Shown piece by piece: positions 45,601 through 52,444 of a stretch of 52,444 bases of DNA (the stretch's first letter is position 1; every line of letters begins with the position of its first letter). Source of the stretch: Nymphaea colorata (lineage: Eukaryota > Streptophyta > Magnoliopsida > Nymphaeales > Nymphaeaceae); contig NW_022204661.1 in assembly GCF_008831285.2 (NCBI RefSeq), forward strand, positions 1-52,444, written 5' to 3'. Under the pieces are notes generated by a model. The model was not told the origin of the DNA. It made no database searches and saw only the letters and a list, made by a program, of their open reading frames with translations. Both the position numbers and the translations under genes were made by a program.

Positions 45601-46878
45601 CCTGTGGCACGACATGCTTCTTTACGGGTTCTTCTCGCTGTTGCCGTCAGCAAGAATTGGTCTCTATCACAGCTTGATGTCAAAAATGCCTTTCTGTATG
45701 GTGACCTACATGAAGAAGTGTATATGCAGCAACCACCAGGGTTTGTTGCTGAGGGGGAGTGTCAGAAAGTGTGTAGACTGAGAAAGGCAATTTATGGTCT
45801 GAAACAAAGTCCTCGAGCTTGGTTTCAAAAATTATCAGAGAATATTGAGTATGAGGGCTTCAGACGTTCTTCGGCTGATCATTCCCTTTTTGTCAAGAAA
45901 ACTTCTACAGTGATAGTTCTTGTCTATGTTGATGATATCATTGTTACAGGGGATGATATTCAGGGGATTTCCAACATCAAGGGCGTCCTTGGACGACACT
46001 TTGTCACCAAGGATCTTGGTGAGCTACGCTATTTCCTAGGTATTGAGTTTGCCAGAAATCAGAAGGGTCTTATCATGTGCCAAAGGAAATACGTTACTGA
46101 TGTCTTGCAAGAGACAGGTATGCTAGGATGTCGACCTGCCTCTACACCCATGGACATCAATACTCGCTTGTATGATGATGATACTGAAGATGTTGATGCT
46201 AGACAATATAGAGGGATTGTTGGGAAGCTCCTATATATCACTGTTACTCGACCTGATATTGCCTATGCTGTCAGCAGAGTGAGTCAATTTATGGATAAGC
46301 CCAAGAAAGTCCATTGGGATGCTGCCATGATGATTCTCAGGTATCTGAAAAATTCACCAGGAATGGGACTCTTCTTTCAAAATGGTACATCTCTCACTAT
46401 ATCTGTGTATGTTGATGCTGATTATGCGGGATGTCACCTTGACAGAAAATCCACTACTGGGTTTTGTGTGTTTATTGGATCCAACTTGGTTACATGGAAG
46501 AGTAAGAAGCAGACAGTGGTTGCCAGATCAAGTGCAGAATCTGAGTATAGAGCTATGGCTCAGGCTACTGCTGAAGTTATGTGGGTTAGATCTCTGATGT
46601 TGGATCTTACTGTGGAAGTGCCTCTTCATATGCAATTGTTAGGTGATAACAAAGCTGCTCTGTTTATTGCTAATAATCCTGCTTTCCATGAGAGAACCAA
46701 GCATGTTGAAGTAGATTGTCACTATACCAGAGACATGATTCAAAAGGGGTTTGTAAGCACCTCCCATATTTCAACTACAGGGCAAACTGCTGATATTTTT
46801 ACTAAAGCTCTTGCAAGAGGACCATTCCAAAGTTGTTGTTCCAAGTTGAGCTTGTTTGACATATACGCTCCAACTTGA
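42646..46878 (+). CDS. Copia Gag-Pol polyprotein, 1410 residues, intact
   Basis: Single uninterrupted frame from ATG (gaaagATGt) to TGA. Gag comes first: copia-type region (MDGGNYEMWAMQVKR near residue 31), an RGG-rich stretch, then a CCHC zinc knuckle at C252-C255-H260-C265. Protease: D355-S-G-A-S. Integrase: HHCC zinc domain (H485, H489, C511, C514), catalytic D542, D605, E641 with 35 residues between the last two, and a GYRCYDP motif after it. Reverse transcriptase: about 920-1165, with YVDD at 1094-1097. RNase H: YVDADYAG (D1257/D1259), E1298, D1334. All catalytic residues are present. Expression as one polyprotein without frameshift is usual for plant copia elements. Gag packages the RNA, and the enzymes copy and integrate it. 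Confidence 0.98.
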   Translation: MSEISSGANTSSFVSSGEMKSSPFSSIITKMDGGNYEMWAMQVKRTLIAHEKEHLILEPEPVQKVGKYTTWFKDNSLVMVWIVGTLSQEIANEVLHKDSAKDMWDSLAATYSQARNETRIMQLHHDIHQMRQDGRPLHTYYSSLKSMFERLNSYFPACKCEQQKAYRDMLMVGVFLSGLDSVYESAKNQMLTSPSIPPIDEAYSRLSRIPISASTVPDTTSAMLATRGRGGPFFARGRGGRGRGNTPSRPVCQFCHRIGHTVDKCWQKHGRPAFANQTVSTDSPEQPKPQHMVSSSELHVDDILSQLRHLIGDSAHPSPGPTTSTVPTAASASSSGMYSACTVCSPPDTTDWLIDSGASTHLCGDKMQFTSYVPTPPGRSVILADGKDSPVVGHGEVQLTSSLPLQHVLHAPEFPHSLLSISQITRELNCRAIFDSSSLVFQDILTGRVIGSGREQGGLYRLVHSFPFAGSTSSGSSSSSAYTWHLRFGHLPFQKLLHVLPQLSHKSSFQCESCQLGKHHRSSFPPRSSRSSHSVFELLHFDVWGPSRTPDLQGHRYYLVAVDDYSRVSWVFLMKHKSEAGHVIKNFINEILTQFDTCVKIVRSDNALEFCASSLEQFFRDKGIIHQTSCAYTSQQNGVAERKHRHILDVARTIIIHSHVPHSYWGDAVLTACYLINRMPSSVLGDLIPFSVLFPDRELFSVAPRIFGCVAFVQLLGPGRDKLSPRAIKTIFVGYSRTQKGYRCYDPSTRRYYVSADVTFFESTSYFSPNGTQLRVPEFSDEVHLPLPLMSYPQPVASRFGAIYQRRTKPVQPAPCAPVPSPSMPKVLPEHTNPADHSLCDDATGDSPEHATGPHINELDMPIAQRKGKRSCTMHPLSGHLSMARLTPTYRQFVKGLSAVALPQTPMDALSDPKWAAAMQEEMDALQSRGTWTLVTPSSDAAIVGCRWVFTVKYRADGSIERYKARLVAKGYTQTYGVDYYDTFSPVARHASLRVLLAVAVSKNWSLSQLDVKNAFLYGDLHEEVYMQQPPGFVAEGECQKVCRLRKAIYGLKQSPRAWFQKLSENIEYEGFRRSSADHSLFVKKTSTVIVLVYVDDIIVTGDDIQGISNIKGVLGRHFVTKDLGELRYFLGIEFARNQKGLIMCQRKYVTDVLQETGMLGCRPASTPMDINTRLYDDDTEDVDARQYRGIVGKLLYITVTRPDIAYAVSRVSQFMDKPKKVHWDAAMMILRYLKNSPGMGLFFQNGTSLTISVYVDADYAGCHLDRKSTTGFCVFIGSNLVTWKSKKQTVVARSSAESEYRAMAQATAEVMWVRSLMLDLTVEVPLHMQLLGDNKAALFIANNPAFHERTKHVEVDCHYTRDMIQKGFVSTSHISTTGQTADIFTKALARGPFQSCCSKLSLFDIYAPT

Positions 46879-46885
46879 GGGGGAG
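46877..46885 (+). other. Polypurine tract
   Basis: GAGGGGGAG immediately before the 3' LTR, overlapping the stop codon by two bases. It is the plus-strand primer for reverse transcription. Confidence 0.92.
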
Positions 46886-47051
46886 TGTTAAGACGTGTTT
46901 ATACTCAGTATTAGGCTTGAAAGGGCACTTGTGTAATAATGTTTCTTTTAATGACTTTCTTGTAACTTATCCCTCTCCTCTAGTCTATATAAAGAGGAGT
47001 TAGGGATTCTTTCGAGGTTAATCAAAAAGATTAGTTCTCTTAACTTTATCA
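46886..47051 (+). repeat. 3' LTR (166 bp)
   Basis: Identical to the 5' LTR at all 166 positions. It would supply the RNA 3' end. Confidence 0.97.
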
Positions 47052-47056
47052 ATATG
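47052..47056. other. Right target-site duplication (ATATG)
   Basis: Matches 41800-41804. Segment B resumes here with 'gtacacggag'. Confidence 0.97.
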
Positions 47057-50000
47057 GTACACGGAGAATATCAGTAATGAGAGTTCCACGTTCAGGACTA
47101 AGTTCAATAAGGTTCACTTTCTCTGGTTGGTTGGCCCATCTGTTCCCAAAGGCATACACTCCATATGCCAATCATCTACATCAGGAGTACCACTAATAAG
47201 TTCTAACATGCCAAAACCAGGGCAGCAATCCATCAAGTCTCTTAGTAGGACAATACAATAATCACATATACAATTTCTAACATTTGCAATCACTATATCA
47301 CATTCCATGTTTTAATTACAAAAAATGGGAAAAAAAATTGGAGGCAACAATATCACTAATGATTCCCATTTCACCCAAAACAACCAAGACAAAACCTTTC
47401 CCTTTATCAAACAAACCACACACACACTCTCTCTTTCTCTATTCCAATTGTTTTGGATCTAACCTGACCCGTTCACGTTCCAAGGTGTCAAAGTGTTAGT
47501 CTTGTATACATCCAACTAAAAACCTGGCCCCTTTCTCCTCAATGAAGTTTGAAACCTACGAACGTCACACATTATTATAAAACAGCAACACACAGGAACA
47601 CCACTAGCATTACATTTACAAGTCAGACAAAACTTGAGAAATAATTTAAAAAGAAAAGAAAAAAATTAATTTGCAGTTCTTTCATCTTTGCATCCCTAAC
47701 CTTTTTCTTAACTATCATTAAACCAAAAGAATGAAATACATAATAAAATAACAAAAGAATGAAAAAGAAACATATTACCCACACACACACCTTTGCAACT
47801 ATAACTCATGGTTGACATGCTGACCACTTAGATGGGATGCTGCTGTCATAGGTATTCAATCAAGCAACCTACAAACTTAAGCAATGTAGATATGTAGTTC
47901 AAAGACTACATCAAGAATGTGACGCAACCAGTAGTCCCATGAACTTCATCAAGTTTTATTTATCAAAAGAATTGAGCAAAGACAGAAAAAGTAAAAAACC
48001 AAGCAACTATGTCAACAAAGCTCCTAAACAACCCATGCCAAAATGAAAGTGAAAATTAACATGACAAGCACTATGCTGGACAACCACTAAAGCAAAAAAC
48101 AAAATAAAATGATTGAACTACTATAAATCAAACCAACAACTGCCCAACTCAACAAAACTAAAATAATCTAACTAAGAAAGAATATGGTCCTACTGAAAAC
48201 AAATGAAATCAATAACCTTGACCTATACTGGACAACTACAATACCTAAGGCATCTACTCAACTAACATGACACAAGAAGAAACTGAGTACTAACCTGGTC
48301 TAAAGACATGAAGGACTCTGCAGAAGCAAAGGCACGGCTGGATAGTTGATGAGGAAGAAGAATACCTTCACCCTTGGCTGCTCATTTTTGTTACTGAAAA
48401 AAGCAACGCCAGCCAAGTGGAAGAAGGATGAAGAAAAGCGGGCTAGATGAGAAAAAGATTGATAGACGGGTTAGGCAAGAGATATGAGGCTTTCCACCCC
48501 CGCCCCCCCCCCCCCCCCCTTTTACCTTGGATAATAAAAGAACACTATATTTTGCAAAACTACCTATTGCAAAAAGGCCAATGTAAAGATTGGATGAAGC
48601 CATGGACAAAACCCATAACACTTTGACGAATAGAACTTTTCAAAAATGTTACAATTCAAAATCGACCAGTTCTTTTGAAAGGAGATAGGAAGTCTTTTAT
48701 GAAAGTCTCAACCCTAAGTCTAGGTTATGCTGTTGAAAACCAGGTTGAAGACACTCAGTTAAGAGGGAATAATGGGTCAGCTTCCAAACGATTTGCCTCT
48801 CCCAAGACAGAGGAAAAGATGGACGATTTGTCACACTTAGCATAATTGGCCTATGTTTGAGGAATTTCATCCATTCCAAGAACGGCCTAGTGGCTGGTAA
48901 TGAAATGACAAACACCTTTTAAGACCAAGGGGATTGGTTAGTTCCTCATATGCCTAGAAAGCCTCGAAACATAACAAGAGATGTCAAGTTTTTACTTTTG
49001 AAATAGTTTAAAATGATCAATTTAACTCATAAGCTTGAGTGCTTGTTTTGTGCAAATAACATGCCCTTTGTTTATCCATAGTACCGTACAAGCATCAGGG
49101 TTCATTTCACATCCATGCCGTCGAATCTCTAGAAGGGACATCATTCAATTTCCAAAATATGAACATAAAGGAATCACCCTCAACGTCTTAGGTAATCAAA
49201 AAGAGGAAAGGATATTGACCCCATAATTACACATCCACAAAAGATTGTCACATTCAATTCCTGTGAGTTCAGCCTTCATGCTTTTCATTTCTTGGCAGGC
49301 ACCTTTTGCTTTCTTTTTTATTTTTTTCACCTTTTTCCCTTTTGATTTTCCTTTCTTGCTTTTGATTTTTCTTTTCAGGCCGACCTTCACCTTTGAGGGA
49401 ATACCTCACCACCCCAAAGGCTACTACGAAGCTCCACCGCTTTGGTGGATATGTGTAGCTTTATCACGTGTCCCACCCGCTTCAACTTACGGGTGTTCGA
49501 CGAGCTAAAGGTTCATAAGTCATCATCTTCGCGGAATAGACATAAATCACCTATATGCCTACCCGGTACTCTTGATTACTGACCTAGAGGAACGACTACA
49601 CAAGCCCCGAGCCCATCTCTCAACTCTCATTTTGCTACCTGCCAAGATCTTATAGAGCATTGTGGTTTCTCTCTTGGGATATTTTTCTCTGAAATCCTTG
49701 TAGATGCTTAATCACCAAAGTCAATAGCATTTCCTAGTCTTGACTTCCTCAGCTTCATAGGATTTTTCTTTATCGCACATATCCAGGATTTTTCATTTTT
49801 CCTCTTCCATTGATTGGTAACAAAGACTTGAAATTTTCTCCTTCCACTCGGGAAGGTACTAAAGATAAACCAAAGACATAATATTGTGTGAGAAGACAAT
49901 TTTAAAAGGCTTTTAAGGAAAAATAAAAATTTTCCATTTTACAAAAGTTTTTGACATCAAATGTTATGTCACCAGGAAGGAAGAAGGAACTCTATTGAAT

Positions 50001-50970
50001 GTTAAACAAGATGGGTTGGATTGTAGAAGAACGAACTCCATAAAAGTAAAGCCCTTTACACAAAAGGTTGATCTAAGGGTGACCAATTTCCATAATATTG
50101 GGTCATCAACTGAGTGAAATTTTGCAAAATGGTTTGAGTTAAGTTCTTATGTTTTCTCGAAGGAAGCCCAGGATAAACCAATCATACACAGCCGAATTTA
50201 TAAAATCATTGGGTATATGATAAAGGCAACTACGGGTTTGGACTTTGTTAGATTCAGAATGCAAGGCTATCCACCAAAGTTTTGACTAGTTTTGTGTTCC
50301 GGTTATACAAGGACTTTGTGAAATTATGATTTTGAAAAAGGATAACAACACAAGGGACAAGTTCTCCTCAAAGTCTCTTCATAAAAATAGAGCCTTGTGG
50401 CAGACAGAATTCCCCAAATTCTCATGTTGTAAGGTTTCCTTGCATAGGGTTTGATCATTGATTACCAAGAAAAATGTCTAGACCAACAACTCACTCTTCT
50501 AGCCAACTAATAGGGTACTTTCAAGACTGAGTTGGATTGGATTGAATGGTTTGAAATGCTTTTAATCAAAACTCGTGTTCATGATCAAACGGAACAAAAG
50601 ACTCCCCAAGATTTCTCTGCATGTGCATATACCTAGAAAGGTCCTAAGAATATGACTCAAATTATGGTTTTCCTATCTAAAAATACAATCAAAGGGTATG
50701 ATAAACCATAGACCACACCCCTAGCTAGATAGCACAAACAGAACTTGCTAAGACACAACCCTCTTAGCAATAACACCAAAAAACAAAATGCATAAATCAA
50801 AGCAAAACCACCATTTGCAGGTCCTAAAATCAGAAAGTCTAGAACCTGCTATGGACCACTACTTAATGAATTCCAGCTATATCTTCAAAAATAACAAAGC
50901 AAAACAAATTGATAGAGCAAACGGGTAACCTCATTGAGCATGTATACACAAAGAGAAAGAGAGAGATGAC
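47057..50970. repeat. Segment B, right part: unrecognised exon, poly-C run, repeat family R
   Basis: Near-identical to 18450-22361. The poly-C run near 48503-48519 has 17 C against 14 in A. Repeat family R occupies about 48815-50150, with the broken lysine-rich frame ending CQEMKSMKAEL near 49270. Apart from the copied remnants I see no gene. Confidence 0.85.
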
Positions 50971-51574
50971 CGGAATGGCTTGGGCACCAAGAGCTAAGGC
51001 TTTGAACATGTCTGTCCCAAGCCTAATTCCTCCATCAAGCAGAACAAGAACTTTACCAGCGACAGCTTGAACAACCTATTCTTCAAATAGGAAGACCAAC
51101 CGGGAGGGGAATCATGCATCCCTCACATGTGTGAAGAGATTATCATGGGAAGGACAAAAAGGATGGAAGTTTTCTTGCACTCCGTTTTGAGAAGTCAAGA
51201 AATAGCAATTTCAGAATCATTTGAAGTGAATCGACGTTACCTCCTCAAGGGCAGAAATTGTAGCAGGTGCACAGTCAATTTGGCGACCACCATGATTGGA
51301 AACAACTATTCCATCTACTCTAACCTCAATAGCTTTCCGAGCTGCAGGAAGTAAACGAAGCACATCAAACAGGAGAGAACCATTTCCATCCCATTGTTAA
51401 TATTCATACAGCCTTCTAGTGCACCATGCCGAGAAAGTTGCTTGTTAGACAGACGAAATTAAACATCAACTTTTTCATAAACTAGATGGGATTCCTACAG
51501 CAATTTGCTCCTAACATCCTCTTTCGAAAGCTTTGGATGCAGCATCTTAAAACTCCTTTACTGGTTATTTTGTT
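50971..51574 (-). pseudogene. (S)-2-hydroxy-acid oxidase fragment, copy B
   Basis: Copy of 22362-22965. Exon 51341-51241 reads [20 protein letters not shown], then [12 protein letters not shown]. Exon 51075-50971 reads [20 protein letters not shown], then [16 protein letters not shown] saw no difference from copy A in these exons. The same exons are missing, so the damage predates the duplication. Confidence 0.85.
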
Positions 51575-52009
51575 GGCTAACTCGATTCATGTGAAATGGT
51601 TAATTTCTAACATCGTTTTGGATTCAGTCATCAATTTTGTTCGTCAATGTTACCCAGGACAAAGCCCCAAAGTACTTGATAATAACCGATATTCTGATCA
51701 TTGAAAAATGAGATATCTGCAAAAGATATATGAAATTTAAACGGCAATGCTCTAATGAAGGATATCCCTTCATCACAAGCTTCGATTGAGCCATTATCGC
51801 GACCCAATGAATTTCTCCTCTATCACCTCTGTCTTTTTCAAGACTTAAAGACTTATATTTTTCAAATCGCATATCTGCGTAAATTCAAGTTTATCGCATA
51901 TGATGTTGTGTAAATCGCTTATAGACACTGCTGTATATGCAATTAAATCAAGCAATCAAGAGAAGAAGGGCGACCAACACCATAAGCATGAAGCTCCCAC
52001 CTGCCACTA

Positions 52010-52169
52010 ACTTGACGCCGTCAATGGGTCAGAAGACGGTGAGACCTCCGACGACGTTGCCCATGCAGTTATTGATGGTGCCGATGGTGGCAAGCAGATC
52101 CGCCTAGTCCTTGCTCCCCAGCTTGGACATGAGGGACGTGAGGTTGAGCTCCGCAGGGAAGGGCAGAGA
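52010..52169 (-). pseudogene. Fasciclin-like protein fragment, copy B
   Basis: Copy of 23401-23560 with the same two in-frame stops (TAG at 52106-52104, TGA at 52031-52029). The adjoining 35-bp repeat is single here. As in A, the FAS1 identification is moderate. Confidence 0.5.
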
Positions 52170-52444
52170 CCCTCCTCCGACCAGGGCAGAGGCTCTCTTC
52201 CAAACCCTCCTCCGACCAGAGAGAGAAAGAGAGAGAGAAACTGATAACTTGGGAAAACTGCTTTCCTCAACGATCACTAACTTGGGAAAACTGCAACGAG
52301 TGACGAGTGCTTTCCTCAACGATCACTTTCCTCTTTCCTCTTTTCTTTCTCAAAAGCCTTGATTTGGGTTGGATATGGGCAGTACCGTTGAACATCTTTT
52401 CATGGAAAAACCCTTTTATTCACACAATATAACTAAGGCCCATA

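Larger units (their letters stand above)
41805..47051 (+). mobile_element. Complete Ty1/copia LTR retrotransposon, 5247 bp
   Basis: It has every hallmark of an intact element: two identical 166-bp LTRs starting TGTTA and ending TATCA, and a 5-bp target duplication. It has a primer site complementary to initiator-Met tRNA right after the 5' LTR, a polypurine tract right before the 3' LTR, and one open Gag-Pol frame. The domain order protease-integrase-RT-RNase H defines Ty1/copia. The short LTR suggests one of the compact copia lineages, but I did not assign a lineage. Zero LTR differences and the undamaged frame indicate a very recent insertion, so the element may be autonomous. Confidence 0.98.
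41186..52444. repeat. Segment B of the segmental duplication (interrupted by the copia element)
   Basis: Matches 17829-23872 in order, with an offset of about 28.6 kb after the element and near 99.7% identity there. Flanking parts are 41186-41804 and 47052-52444. The window ends inside the homology. Features of A are repeated: the unrecognised exon, poly-C run (17 C), repeat family R, hydroxy-acid oxidase exons and fasciclin-like patch. Confidence 0.95.

Noticed and set aside
42750-46597. Many 60-137 residue frames antisense to or out of phase with Gag-Pol
   Set aside because: Shadows of the intact polyprotein frame.

Overview
The window looks like nuclear DNA from a flowering plant. It is AT-rich, has intron-style splice signals, and carries a Ty1/copia LTR retrotransposon. 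It also holds exon fragments whose sequence matches plant gene families: a sphingoid-base/diacylglycerol kinase of the LCKB2 type, an alcohol-forming fatty acyl-CoA reductase (FAR), an (S)-2-hydroxy-acid oxidase, a phospholipase D and a fasciclin-like protein. The only long reading frame is the retrotransposon polyprotein. I found no complete host gene. The species cannot be fixed from this sequence.

Layout. Positions 1-6500 hold a dispersed repeat, exon-like patches on the minus strand and a GC-rich minus-strand patch that looks like a gene start behind a pyrimidine-rich leader. Positions 6500-10800 are mostly AT-rich filler with one broken gene end (8303-8542), a CACTA-like cluster and a hairpin-rich cluster. 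Positions 10788-14936 are two diverged copies of one block, which includes a possible terminal exon. Positions 14937-15807 hold five decayed exons of a lipid kinase, followed by seven copies of a ~183-bp tandem repeat (16130-17390). Positions 17593-23872 are 'segment A', which contains FAR, hydroxy-acid oxidase and fasciclin-like exon remnants. Positions 26962-32942 (C1) and 35900-38985 (C2) are two rearranged copies of another block. C1 carries a phospholipase D remnant that C2 lacks. Positions 39677-52444 are 'segment B', a near-identical copy of A that runs off the window end.

Segment B is split by a structurally perfect copia element (41805-47051). Its two 166-bp LTRs are identical, it has a 5-bp target duplication (ATATG), a tRNA-iMet primer site, a polypurine tract and one uninterrupted 1410-residue Gag-Pol frame. 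Segment A keeps the matching empty site at 18445-18449, so the insertion came after the A/B duplication.

The genes do not form a pathway. The main biological picture is a rapidly rearranging region built from intron-containing fragments of unrelated genes, repeated segmental duplication, deletions at microhomologies and many short tandem duplications, with a very young retrotransposon on top.
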